Below are positions 1 to 8,551 of a DNA stretch of 21,257 bases, one piece after another. How positions within the stretch are numbered: position 1 is the stretch's first letter; each line of letters starts with the position of its first letter. The notes under the pieces are model-generated. The model saw only the letters and a list, made by a program, of their open reading frames with translations, did no database searches and had not been told where the DNA came from. Origin of the DNA: Stramenopiles sp. TOSAG23-2 (lineage: Eukaryota > Sar); NCBI GenBank assembly GCA_900128395.1, contig LT649540.1, positions 1 to 21,257 of the forward strand. The letters run 5' to 3'. A program made the translations under genes and the position numbers.

Positions 1-15
1 TAATTTTTTTTTTTG

Positions 16-40
16 AAGAGTAGGAATTATCATGAGTAAA
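16..40. repeat. Dispersed 25-bp repeat, copy 1
   Basis: These 25 bases recur exactly at 16876-16900. The flank to the right is also similar (both continue with AATAAATT and then ATGCGTA), so the related block is about 50 bp with small indels. This copy lies about 180 bp beyond the stop of the minus-strand gene at 223-960. It could be a short mobile-element relic or a conserved end element; no terminal inverted repeats are visible. Confidence 0.7.
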
Positions 41-185
41 TTAAAAATAAATTATGCGTAGACTAAATTATGTTTTACTCTTAATAGCCATATGTCTTCA
101 GCCGGACTTAAAATGTGTTCACACAGCGTCACTTCTATAAAATGTCAAAATCCATTTTTTTGCGTGCGTTCCGTTTTGAAAGGAG

Positions 186-204
186 CACATTTTTAAAAAA
201 TGTG
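186..204. repeat. Near-perfect 19-bp palindrome downstream of the first gene
   Basis: CACATTTTT, one A, then AAAAATGTG form a 9-bp perfect inverted repeat. It starts 19 bases past the stop codon of the minus-strand gene 223-960, so it falls in the likely 3' untranslated region. A role in 3'-end formation is inference; in AT-rich DNA part of the stem could be chance. Confidence 0.5.
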
Positions 205-222
205 ATATGTGTAAAATGCTTT

Positions 223-960
223 TTAAAATCCTAAAAATGCAGCTGTCAAATCAACTTCTTCTACAATATCGTCATACAAACGTTCATCGTTGATATTATA
301 AAATGATGGGGTAACAGTATTCATGTTCAAACTTTTTTTTGCATTAGTATTTTCTAATTTTTTCAGTCTAGCTTTCATTTTCTTTTTTTTATTTGATGAT
401 TTTTTTTTTGCAGATTTACCACGTCGTTTTTTCTTTTTTTTAGTTATTACTTTTTTCACTTCTTGGACTTCAGTAATATCAATATTGAAATTAAATTCAG
501 TATCTGAAACAATTTCTTCTTCTACATTATCGTCGATTTCAGCGTCTGTATCTACCTCTGATAATTCCTCGACTTCTTCTTCTGGGTTGTATTCGTCATC
601 CTCCTCCCCCTCGTTATCATCAAAAGAGGTGATATTAGTTCTTTGTTTCAATGGAGTTTTTCTTGGTGTTTTACGTGGTTTCAAGGTCGAAAATTTTCTT
701 GAACGTAGTTTATTTCGAAGAATATTCTTTTTAGCAACAGGTGAATCTGCTGCTAAGACGTGTGCAGGTAGAATATTTTCTTTCACTGCAAAAAACTCTT
801 TTAATTGTTTCGTGGATAGGGAATATTCTGGATGCTGAGTTTTGATAAGATTTGCTATTTTCTTATATCCTAACAATTTATATTGACTGGTATAAACACG
901 TGCAGCGTTTTTCATCATTTCGCTTGGCATTTGTGGTTTCATTTCTGTTGATGTACTCAT
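223..960 (-). CDS. Unknown acidic / lysine-rich protein, probably nuclear
   Basis: A single open frame of 245 residues with an ATG at 960 and TAA at 223. I do not recognise the family. Residues 15-62 look folded and helical (ARVYTSQYKLLGYKKIANLI, then a segment containing LSTKQLKEFF) and might be a small DNA- or protein-binding helical module. Residues 84-107 are basic with repeated KTPRKTP-type prolines. Residues 113-152 are strongly acidic. Residues 169-202 are a dense lysine/arginine tract with nuclear-localisation character. The C-terminus (220-245) again looks ordered. Alternating acidic and basic blocks are typical of chromatin or nucleolar proteins, but that is inference. The upstream spacer is shared with the divergent gene at 1746. 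Confidence 0.7.
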   Translation of the reverse strand: MSTSTEMKPQMPSEMMKNAARVYTSQYKLLGYKKIANLIKTQHPEYSLSTKQLKEFFAVKENILPAHVLAADSPVAKKNILRNKLRSRKFSTLKPRKTPRKTPLKQRTNITSFDDNEGEEDDEYNPEEEVEELSEVDTDAEIDDNVEEEIVSDTEFNFNIDITEVQEVKKVITKKKKKRRGKSAKKKSSNKKKKMKARLKKLENTNAKKSLNMNTVTPSFYNINDERLYDDIVEEVDLTAAFLGF

Positions 961-1745
961 CTTTTCTTATTTCTGTTTTTTATACAGTAGAATTTTGTTT
1001 GTATTTGGTAATAATAATATAAATTCTGGATTATTATTAAGTATTGTATAATTTGATTCTTTTTTGTATAAATCGTTTCTGCTTTGTTTTGTTTATGAAT
1101 TTCTTTTTATGTACAGTTACAATATTAAATATGATATATATGTTTTGTGAGGTGTAAAATCTATTTTCAAGACCGTTTCACTCAAATAAATTGCTCCGAC
1201 AATGCTATCCCTATTGTAATATGACAGAACAATTTGGGGCCAACACTTCAAATAATTAAAAAATTAAAAAAATGCCACCCTGAGGCCACCATCATCATCA
1301 CCCAAAATAAAAAGTATAGAGGGATCTCTAGATCCGGATCCTCTATACCAGTATCGCTATACTACCAGGTACACTAGTTTTCCTTGTCAGGGTACTGGCA
1401 AGTGGCAAAGAAAATCTCTGGTGTCCAGAGTAATCCAGTATACTTCTCTATAAAAAGTGTACTGTTACTCCTATATAGCTTTGCTACCTAGTGAGGTAAC
1501 GCAGCACAAAAAGATAAAAAGATACAAAAAACACGTGGCCTTATTTTATTACAATATATATATAAAATATATGAATAAATATTATATCATACATAAATAT
1601 ATATACATTAGATATATTAGATAGATGCATACCAGCATACCATCGAAACGCAATTACGATATATAGCAACTTCAAATTTCAACAGAACATAAAATTTCAC
1701 TATTCAAATAAATTATTAAAAAAGAAAGAAAGTATCGTTGCAATA
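961..1745. other. Divergent intergenic spacer (785 bp)
   Basis: Spacer between two divergently transcribed genes, so it should hold both promoters. It contains a patch of several G+C-containing hairpins at 1314-1500, listed separately, followed by very AT-rich TATATA-type sequence at 1550-1620. I see no tRNA, no open frame of note and no clear TATA box separable from the general AT richness. Confidence 0.5.
1314..1348. repeat. 12-bp stem hairpin, first of a hairpin cluster (1314-1500)
   Basis: GTATAGAGGGATC (1314-1326) pairs with GATCCTCTATAC (1337-1348): 12 base pairs with one bulged G around a 10-base loop. Further short stems follow within 160 bp: a CTCTGG / CCAGAG hairpin near 1418-1432 and TACCT / AGGTA near 1487-1500. 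It is compact and less AT-rich than its surroundings. It may be a structured non-coding RNA or a miniature element; I match it to no known RNA family. Confidence 0.45.
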
Positions 1746-3506
1746 ATGAAACGTTCGATCTTTTTTCAATCAATACTACTAACTATAATCGTAATAGTAT
1801 GTACAATATTACCTAATAATAATAACAATCTAATAGTTCATGCAAAAAAAAGAAGTAAAAAAAAGAAAAATGCATTAAATCATTTTTCATTACAATTAAA
1901 AGTAAAATCAACACAGATTGAAGATACATTAAATGGTGCAAAAAAATTATTAGAGTATGGTAAAAAAGAAAAAATTGCTGAACCATTATTGATTTCACTA
2001 CGTGCTGCGGTACAGAAATTGGAAGGTCATCATCGTAATATGAAAAAAAAAGAAGCTAATAAAACACCATCAAAATCGAAAAATACACCGACGTCAGATG
2101 AAGGTGGCGCAACACCAGACCACGAGGAAAGCGAAGATGCAATTAGTTTTTCAGCTGGAAGACGAAGGACAAGACCATTAAAATCATCGATGCAAGCACA
2201 AAAATGCAATTTTCCTACGTACAACTACAATGATTTTCAAGGAAAATGGGAAAAAGGTGAAGTAAGTATCCATTCACCGTTTAAAATTGTTGGCGCAGAT
2301 GGAGATTTTAAACGATTGCGTGAATTGTGGCAGTTATCACGTTTAAGAAAAAAAGAAAATAGTACTATTAAATATTTAAGTCCTATGATGGCAAAAATGC
2401 AAATGCAAGGTCAACGTGATCCTGAAGCTGGTCAAACAGTAGAAATGTTGCAACCCCAAATGGTACCACCAGCAGAATATTTTGCAAAATGTTTTGGCAA
2501 TACTAAAAAAACTGGTACAGATACGGAGTATTGTGAGCAAGTAGTACCAGCATTGCATTTTGGTGACGATGAAATTATTGATGGTGTATCTATTGAAGCA
2601 GTTGGTGGTATTGCGTTAAAATCAGTAATGGATGTGGCGACACGTAAATTATTAAAAGCTATTAATTCTACAACTGCAAATGGAATGTCAGATTTAGTGG
2701 AAAATGTCGCTAATTTTAAAGCCCAATATCAAGCAAAAGATAGTCGAAAGATCCGGTTTGGTCCAGCTGGTAGTGGTACATCCATGGTTTATACGGGAGT
2801 ACCAAATTTAGATGGATTAGTGCATGGTGCGAGACGTATATTTGTTATGGGGCAAAAACAACACAGCAAATTCAAGTTGGAAGATGGATATGGTACTGCA
2901 TTTAATTTTTTCGAAGATAAAATGTCTGAATTGAAAGATGATGAAGGATTGGAAATCAATGCAAAGAATAAAATATGGGAATGTTCACAAGAAGCTGGAG
3001 AAATTGTATATGTACCAGTTGGTTATTATCGCACATCGTTAAGTTTGCAAGATAGTATTTCCTATGCACAAGATTTATTGATGCATGTGGGGCATGTAAA
3101 CGAATGGGTAAAAGCAGCGTTATGGCAGCCACAAAGTCAAGTATGGACCGCCGCTGTATGTTTAAAAGAGAAAGATATACAAAAGCTCCCAGATATGGAT
3201 CGATATAGTCAAATGATATCCCCAGGTGATTTAGTAAGAGCATTTAATAAACAATTAAGTACACATAAAGCAATGAATGGGCTGATATTTCAAGCTATAT
3301 TAGTATGCAAAGGTGTTGTATCTATTGAATTAGCAAATCAAAATTTATGTGGATTAGTATATCCAAAATGTATCAACCGTTTAGCAAAAAATTTCAAGGG
3401 AATGAAATTAAAAGTACCAGATTGGTTAAATAAGGAGAAGAAAATTGGTAAAAAATTGAAAAAACAATTGAAAAATAATAATGGGAAGAGAAAGGAAGAG
3501 TTGTAG
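1746..3506 (+). CDS. Secreted/ER JmjC-like protein with all three iron ligands replaced (pseudoenzyme)
   Basis: 586 residues from ATG 1746. Residues 1-33 form a signal peptide (hydrophobic 8-22, likely cleavage after VHA33), followed by a lysine-rich segment. The C-terminal half aligns by eye with JMJD6-type JmjC domains. GPAGSGT (339-345) matches the segment before the HxD motif. GLVHGARRIFVM resembles the family's ALVQGHKRW strand. GEIVYVPVGYYR plus SLSLQDSISYAQD (418-443) match the distal-His strand. At the HxD positions the protein has V348 and T350, and at the distal His it has R429. The spacing of about 79 residues fits the family. Iron-dependent hydroxylase or demethylase activity is therefore unlikely. 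The chain ends in KEEL, a KDEL-like tetrapeptide that could give ER retrieval. A lumenal binding or scaffold role is inference. A short palindrome follows the stop. Confidence 0.8.
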   Translation: MKRSIFFQSILLTIIVIVCTILPNNNNNLIVHAKKRSKKKKNALNHFSLQLKVKSTQIEDTLNGAKKLLEYGKKEKIAEPLLISLRAAVQKLEGHHRNMKKKEANKTPSKSKNTPTSDEGGATPDHEESEDAISFSAGRRRTRPLKSSMQAQKCNFPTYNYNDFQGKWEKGEVSIHSPFKIVGADGDFKRLRELWQLSRLRKKENSTIKYLSPMMAKMQMQGQRDPEAGQTVEMLQPQMVPPAEYFAKCFGNTKKTGTDTEYCEQVVPALHFGDDEIIDGVSIEAVGGIALKSVMDVATRKLLKAINSTTANGMSDLVENVANFKAQYQAKDSRKIRFGPAGSGTSMVYTGVPNLDGLVHGARRIFVMGQKQHSKFKLEDGYGTAFNFFEDKMSELKDDEGLEINAKNKIWECSQEAGEIVYVPVGYYRTSLSLQDSISYAQDLLMHVGHVNEWVKAALWQPQSQVWTAAVCLKEKDIQKLPDMDRYSQMISPGDLVRAFNKQLSTHKAMNGLIFQAILVCKGVVSIELANQNLCGLVYPKCINRLAKNFKGMKLKVPDWLNKEKKIGKKLKKQLKNNNGKRKEEL

Positions 3507-4217
3507 TTAACGAATACGTATTTAATATTCGTATTTAAGGATATTGTGGTTAAAATCTAAGTTAATACGACGTGTTATACATTATATATATATAATCATA
3601 TATGTGATAAATATTATATCTATATGATAGTGCATATTATTCAAATATATTATATAAAAATATTTTATAAAATATCATAATTTTATCATACTTCCCATGG
3701 TAAATACTATCATAATTGCTCAATACTCTATCTCAGGAATAATATTCAATCCTACTATAGTAAAGCTCTAATGCACGTGTGCAAACTAATACTCTCTATG
3801 ATACGAGTATGAGTAGGTTTCTATCCTTCCATGAGTTCCGTCGTTGAACGCGCTGGACGTCGGATTCACTCGGAAGTGGTGAGGCTGTCAAAGTGAAAGA
3901 TCCTGCTGTGAATAACAACTACGAATATTTAATTATCATATATTTAAAAATATGATTTTTCTTTTCTTATTTTTACTACTATGATAAATATAATACGAAT
4001 CTCCGTATATACTTCGTACGTACATGTACATGATTTAAAACGCAGAAAAAATATCCCCACTCTCTCGTACGTACGAACTTTCATGTGTATATATAATCGC
4101 AAATTCTACCCCCTCTCTCTAAACATTCATGATTTAAAACGCAGAAAAAATATCCCCACTCTCTCGTACGTACGAACTTTCATGTGTATATATAATCGCA
4201 AATTCTACCCCCTCTCT
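3507..4217. other. Convergent intergenic spacer with palindrome and tandem repeat
   Basis: Spacer between the 3' ends of the JmjC-like gene and the minus-strand ORF at 4218. It begins with alternative overlapping hairpins at 3511-3535 (CGAATA/TATTCG or AATACG/CGTATT). The left half is AT-rich. A less AT-rich stretch at 3770-3910 has a minus-strand open frame of about 40 codons with no recognisable product. It ends in the 99-bp tandem duplication. No RNA gene was recognised. Confidence 0.5.
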
Positions 4218-4228
4218 CTAAACATTCA
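4029..4228. repeat. Two-copy 99-bp tandem duplication
   Basis: The sequence beginning CATGATTTAAAACGCAG at 4029 repeats from 4128 with an offset of 99 bp and no mismatch that I can see. Copies run 4029-4127 and 4128-4226, and about two further shared bases carry the identity to 4228. Each unit contains the palindrome CGTACGTACG. The second copy covers the TAG stop and last codons of the minus-strand ORF ending at 4218. Perfect identity means either a very recent event or an assembly duplication. Confidence 0.9.
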
Positions 4229-4931
4229 ACAATATTTTCTTCATTTGTTCCTCATCATTTTTATAATATGTTCGAATAACTTGTGAAATTAAATTTCTTT
4301 TTGATATTTTTCTTTGTTTATTTGCCTTTAATTGTAGTAATCCTTGCAATCTCCAACGTAAATGATCACCTTCTGTACCATCTGAATTTACAATGCAGAT
4401 ATCGACCCAACCACCACTTGATTGTCCAGTACCTAATACAATAGCATGTTTACCAATGTACATTTTTTTAACATTATATGATTCACCGAGTAAAACTTCT
4501 TTACCAACTAAATCACTTGATATTAAAGCACCACGACTCGTAGTAGTTTTATTATTTCGAGGACGATTTAATACAGGGCGTCTAGATGATGTTCCGCTTC
4601 CATCTGCAACAATTGAAGATGATGATGAGGAGACATACAAACGATGCAAACCATTCGTTTTGTTTTGCGATAACGACGATGATAACGATGATGATGATAA
4701 TGACGACGAACCACTTGCAAAATTATTAAATTTGTCTACATGACTGGCTACAATTTCACGCTCAAACGATGGAATATCATTTAAAAAATGTTCATTGATT
4801 AAATAATTAGAATGTGTAAACAATGGTCTAACAAGAGTATTTAAATGTTCTTTCTGTAACAAAACTTGGTTATTGTGTTGCTTTATTGGCCAAATCAAAT
4901 GTATAATAACACCACGACGTGGGTCTAACAA
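4218..4931 (-). pseudogene. ATG-less C-terminal coding fragment downstream of the helicase
   Basis: An open frame of about 237 codons with no ATG at its 5' end; the first Met is at about residue 157, so it is the 3' part of something larger. It reads as real protein: LIWPIKQHNNQVLLQKEHL, a poly-Ser low-complexity stretch (73-118), then an ordered region at about 142-200 (GKEVLLGE, GKHAIVLGTGQSSGGWVD, LRWRLQGLLQL) that could be a small beta-barrel. The end is basic. It lies just downstream of the truncated helicase on the same strand, in a different frame. The simplest view is that both belong to one gene whose middle (motif VI, HA2 and OB regions) is missing, but I cannot match this fragment to a DEAH helicase C-terminus, so it may be a separate broken gene. 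Confidence 0.55.
4825..4879. repeat. 55-bp direct repeat, copy A (inside the C-terminal ORF)
   Basis: Identical over 55 bases to 4922-4976 with an offset of 97 bp and 42 unique bases between the copies. This copy reads in frame with its surroundings (minus strand, segment NNQVLLQKEHLNTLVRP), so it looks like the native one. Confidence 0.9.
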
Positions 4932-4976
4932 GAGTATTTAAATGTTCTTTCTGTAACAAAACTTGGTTATTGTGTT
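4922..4976. repeat. 55-bp direct repeat, copy B (at the helicase break)
   Basis: An extra copy of 4825-4879 placed exactly where the helicase frame ends. On the minus strand the helicase reads ...RYDQQTQ and then meets TAA supplied by this copy. The protein-like frame resumes on its far side. It looks like filler sequence at a deletion junction or like a mis-joined contig. Confidence 0.85.
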
Positions 4977-7105
4977 TGTTGATCATAACGTGTTTCTTTG
5001 ACTTTTCCTGTATCTATTACATACGAGACATCATCGATTGTAATACTTGTCTCTGCAATGTTGGTTGACAATATTACTTTCCGATATTTTGGAAAATTTT
5101 TAAATACTAAGCGTTGCTCGGCTACTCTTAATGATCCATGAAGTTGTAAAATTTTCAGTGATAAATAATTACTTTCCTTTTTTATCAGTTGATCATTTAA
5201 AGTATTATAACATTGGTTTATTTCAGCAATACCAGGTAAAAAAATTAAAACAGCTTTCCCAATGCTATTGCTTGTATTTGATAATTTCACATCCTTGCCG
5301 TTCATCGCTTGTTGTAGTCGTCGATCCTCCTCTTCTAATTTGCAAATATATTTAATTATTTCAGCAATTAAATCATAATTAATTTTACTTTCATTAATTT
5401 TTTCAATTGTATTTCGTACATTAGGTGAACATTTATTTAAAGCATTATTAATCTCTACTTGAATCTGTTTCAGTTCTTTCTCATCTATCCTTGTATTATT
5501 TCCACCTCCTCCACTAGCAACAGCAACATTGTTGTCGTTGTTGTTGTTGTTATTAAATCGTTTTTTATGTCCATATGCAAAATATTCTGGACTAGGTGTG
5601 TATTTAATCATTGCCAATATATTTTCCAAACCATATTTTTCAACTGGAAATGTACGGCCTGGTATATCGATTGTTGGGCAATTGTTAAAATATTTCGAAA
5701 ACATATCAGAATTCAACGTTGCGCTCATTAATACTATTTTTAAATCTGGTCTTTTCTTTAATAAATCTTTTAAAATGACAAGTATAAAATCCGATAATGT
5801 TTCACGTTCGTGTACCTCATCCAATAAAATATGACTGACACCATCTAAATTTGGATTAGTTGATAAACGCCTTAATAAAATACCAACAGTACAAAAATTA
5901 ATACGCGTATGTTTTGATAATCGATTATCTAATCTAATTTGATAACCAATAACATCACCAATTTTCTCGCTACGTTCAACAGCAACACGCTCCGCAACCC
6001 CTATTGCACTTATACGCCGTGGCTGCGTGCATATAATATTACATTGACCACCTTTTTTACTATCGATGAAATGTTCTAAAATAAATTGTGGTATTTGTGT
6101 TGTTTTCCCACAACCAGTTGCACCAGATATAACCATTACTTGGTTTTTTGATAATGTTTCAATCACTTTTGTACGAAATTTAGCTGCTGGTAAATTATTT
6201 CGATGCATTACCATCTTTTTATATTCATCCATGTTAGAAACATCATTATTACGATTTAATAAATATTTTGTTTCTATTTCTACCTCTTCGCTTGATAATA
6301 TATTTTTACTTCTATTTTTTTCATTGTTTTTATGATATTTTTCACGTAGTTTTAACACTTTTGTTGTATTTTCATCATTTTTTTGTTTTACAGCATCATC
6401 ATCACCATTTGCTTTTTGATTATTGTTTTTGCTAATCTCGTTTTGTCCTTTTATATCATCATTTTTATCAACAAAACCTGAGGGAGATTTACCTTCAGTA
6501 ACAACGATCAAATCATCATTACAAAGAGCATCCGTACTTGTTATTTCTTCATATCCAATACCTTCAATTTCACAAAATGCACGTGATGGTTTTTTTAATT
6601 TTGTTTTCTTTGAAGAAAATTTATTTTTAGTTGTTTTAAAAACTTCTTTTAAATTGTCACATCGTTTTAAAACGACTACTTTTTTCTCTGATGTTAAAAG
6701 AGTTCCAAGCTTGATTCTTACTTTTGATCCAGTTGGTACATTTTTTTGTCTTTCCTCCTGCTTTCGTCTTTTCAAATCATCTTTTTTATCTTGTTTTAAT
6801 TCTTTTTTCATTTGTTTTAACATATCCTCACGTGCTATTTTTCTCGGCATAACTTTTGATTTTTTCTTTGATGATGTTCGACTAATTTTTAAAACTTGCA
6901 GTTGATTTAATGCTTCTAATATGAAATTCTTATCAGTTGATTTCAATGCAAGTCTTGATGCAGTACTACGTTTTGGATCAAATATTTGCTGATGTAGATC
7001 ATAATTTTTGATGTTTTTTTGATATTTTTTCATTTTTTTATCTTTGTCTCCTTTTTTTTTACTATGTTTTGATTTTGATTTTGCATATTTTTTCGATGAT
7101 GACAT
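4967..7105 (-). CDS. DEVH-box RNA helicase, DHX57/DHX29-like, truncated before motif VI
   Basis: 712 residues from ATG 7105. The N-terminal 120 residues are lysine-rich. Residues about 128-205 could be a ubiquitin-like fold (inference). The helicase core is clear: motif I GATGCGKTT (328-336), motif Ia TQPRR (360-364), motif II DEVH (429-432), motif III SAT (461-463) and motif V STNIAETSITIDD (680-692). PGRTFPVE after the first domain and the motif II DEVH fit the DHX57/DHX29 branch of superfamily 2. An Asn/Gly-rich insert occupies about 515-540. The chain stops at QQTQ, where this family would continue into the QRxGRAGR motif VI, HA2 and OB-fold domains. Those parts are absent. As written it should not be an active helicase, because motif VI supplies ATP-contacting arginines. 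The ending coincides with a 55-bp duplicated sequence, so a real deletion or an assembly collapse is likely. Confidence 0.88.
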   Translation of the reverse strand: MSSSKKYAKSKSKHSKKKGDKDKKMKKYQKNIKNYDLHQQIFDPKRSTASRLALKSTDKNFILEALNQLQVLKISRTSSKKKSKVMPRKIAREDMLKQMKKELKQDKKDDLKRRKQEERQKNVPTGSKVRIKLGTLLTSEKKVVVLKRCDNLKEVFKTTKNKFSSKKTKLKKPSRAFCEIEGIGYEEITSTDALCNDDLIVVTEGKSPSGFVDKNDDIKGQNEISKNNNQKANGDDDAVKQKNDENTTKVLKLREKYHKNNEKNRSKNILSSEEVEIETKYLLNRNNDVSNMDEYKKMVMHRNNLPAAKFRTKVIETLSKNQVMVISGATGCGKTTQIPQFILEHFIDSKKGGQCNIICTQPRRISAIGVAERVAVERSEKIGDVIGYQIRLDNRLSKHTRINFCTVGILLRRLSTNPNLDGVSHILLDEVHERETLSDFILVILKDLLKKRPDLKIVLMSATLNSDMFSKYFNNCPTIDIPGRTFPVEKYGLENILAMIKYTPSPEYFAYGHKKRFNNNNNNDNNVAVASGGGGNNTRIDEKELKQIQVEINNALNKCSPNVRNTIEKINESKINYDLIAEIIKYICKLEEEDRRLQQAMNGKDVKLSNTSNSIGKAVLIFLPGIAEINQCYNTLNDQLIKKESNYLSLKILQLHGSLRVAEQRLVFKNFPKYRKVILSTNIAETSITIDDVSYVIDTGKVKETRYDQQTQ

Positions 7106-7817
7106 ATTTGTTAGATATTATAATGATTTTACACGCACACACAATTATAGCTAATAATTAGAAGAAGAAGAAAAAGAACAACAACAGTTGTATTATATCT
7201 ATTATATCTATATACAACTTCTTTTACTTCTTTGCACCTTTCAAAACTTTATTTATAATTTTGTTATTGTATTATTGCATGATAAAATTCATTTTCTTAA
7301 TTATTATTATTCATGAATTCAACAATAGCTTTTGTATCATAGCACAACACTAATAGTCTAATTAGTATAATTTCTTATTTTCTCGTGTTATTTTTAGGTC
7401 TTGGTATGGTAATAATGTTTTTGATCATACCTTCCCATTATGACCATTTAATCCTATGTATATATATATCCGAAATTAATATTGATAAAATATTAATACG
7501 AATGAAAATACAATTGATGACAAATGTTTGACTACATCAATAATTCCATATGCATATCATCTGTAGATTATATTTATTTCAAAGGAATTGAGAGGACTTC
7601 CCGCCTTTGTCTTAAGCAATAGCAGGTAAATAGTATTGGCAAAATTTATTAATATTATTTTTAAATTTTGATGATTGGTGCATTGACTAAAAAAAGAAAA
7701 AAAAATATTGAATATGTAGAAACGTACAAACAAACAAAATCATAGTGTTGATATTGAAACATTGAAAAACAAATAGTAACAATAATAATAATAACAATTT
7801 AATCAAAAGAAAGAAAA
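7106..7817. promoter_or_regulatory. Divergent promoter region, helicase / RPA3 (712 bp)
   Basis: Shared upstream region of two divergent genes. It is AT-rich with purine runs (GAAGAAGAAG near 7162) and AATAATAATA just before the RPA3 ATG. One GC-rich block, TTCCCGCC at 7598-7605, stands out and matches the core E2F/DP binding consensus. No open frame or RNA gene was recognised. Confidence 0.5.
7598..7605 (+). promoter_or_regulatory. Possible E2F/DP site upstream of RPA3
   Basis: TTCCCGCC, the core of E2F sites known in plant and animal replication genes, lies about 213 bp upstream of the RPA3 start. A GC-rich octamer is unexpected by chance in this AT-rich spacer. RPA genes are known E2F targets in other eukaryotes. 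Occupancy here is inference. Confidence 0.4.
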
Positions 7818-8153
7818 ATGGCTACTGAAATGGGATATATTCCAAGAATTGCTGGTGGGGAAATGTCACAATATGATGGGAAAATGGTTATGTTAATGGC
7901 ACAAGTAATTAGTGATGACGGTACTGTTGCACAAGTTAAAAGTGCTGATGGCACCACTATCAACGTGCAAAGAGCACAAGAAGGTGGCAATCCATACACG
8001 TCTCCATATGTTGAAATTGTAGGTAAAGTATTTGGAAATGGGTTTACGGAAATTAAATGTAGTGCATGGAATGAATGCGATATGGAACAATATGCAAAAT
8101 TGGTAGAGCTTCAAAATGGTCAATTTAAAGATTTATTTCATCCATCCAAGTAA
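7818..8153 (+). CDS. RPA3: Replication protein A 14-kDa subunit (RPA3)
   Basis: 111 residues from ATG 7818, close to the usual RPA3 length (human about 121). The pattern matches the small OB-fold subunit of the RPA heterotrimer. It has an N-terminal PRI-AGGEMSQYDGKMVMLMAQV strand region (residues 9-31), then DGTVAQVKSADGTTINV (34-50), then SPYVEIVGKV (62-71), which corresponds to the family's VEVVGRV strand. A C-terminal helix at 88-106 would join the trimerisation bundle with RPA1 and RPA2. It acts in the nucleus in single-stranded DNA binding during replication and repair. The ATG follows an A-rich AGAAAAATG context. No frameshift or odd composition. Confidence 0.88.
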   Translation: MATEMGYIPRIAGGEMSQYDGKMVMLMAQVISDDGTVAQVKSADGTTINVQRAQEGGNPYTSPYVEIVGKVFGNGFTEIKCSAWNECDMEQYAKLVELQNGQFKDLFHPSK

Positions 8154-8551
8154 ATACCACACATCATATATAATAATATAAATAGTGTGCATATAAGATA
8201 AAAGAAGAATACGTGTGAACTAATATTACTTCTATTGAAAGATAGATAGATATTGTATTTATAATGGATAGTATACCAGGAATGTGTGTAAGGGAGTTAA
8301 AATATGTACATCATATATTATAATAGTACGAACAATAATATAATATACCCTGTGTATGTTTACATTCAAATAATACTACAAGAACATAATAATATGTAGT
8401 GAAAAAGTCTTCAACACACACTCCCTCATCATCTTCTCAAATAGAGTGCGTGTTCAATGGAAGAAAAAGAGAGAGAGGAGAACGAGAGAAAAAGTATTTT
8501 GTACAGCGCAGAAACGTATATATTACAATCTAGATAGATAGAGATGTGTTT
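8154..8551. other. Convergent spacer RPA3 / Sec66 (398 bp)
   Basis: AT-rich sequence between two convergent 3' ends, with a purine-rich GAAAGAGAGAGAGGAGAACGAGAG tract near 8463-8490. I see no gene, no RNA and no strong hairpin. Confidence 0.4.

Noticed and set aside
323-838. Phe/Ser-rich 171-codon frame on the plus strand
   Set aside because: It is the antisense of the lysine- and acid-rich coding sequence of the minus-strand gene at 223-960.
3770-3910. Less AT-rich stretch considered as an snRNA or tRNA
   Set aside because: No tRNA T-loop or cloverleaf and no match by eye to U1, U2, U4, U5 or U6 key segments.
3981-4286. 101-codon plus-strand frame with an internal protein repeat
   Set aside because: The frame stays open only because the tandem unit (99 bp) is a multiple of three; composition is not protein-like and it overlaps the minus-strand ORF end.
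4393-4743. Plus-strand frame with an Asp-rich end
   Set aside because: Shadow of the poly-Ser stretch of the minus-strand C-terminal fragment.
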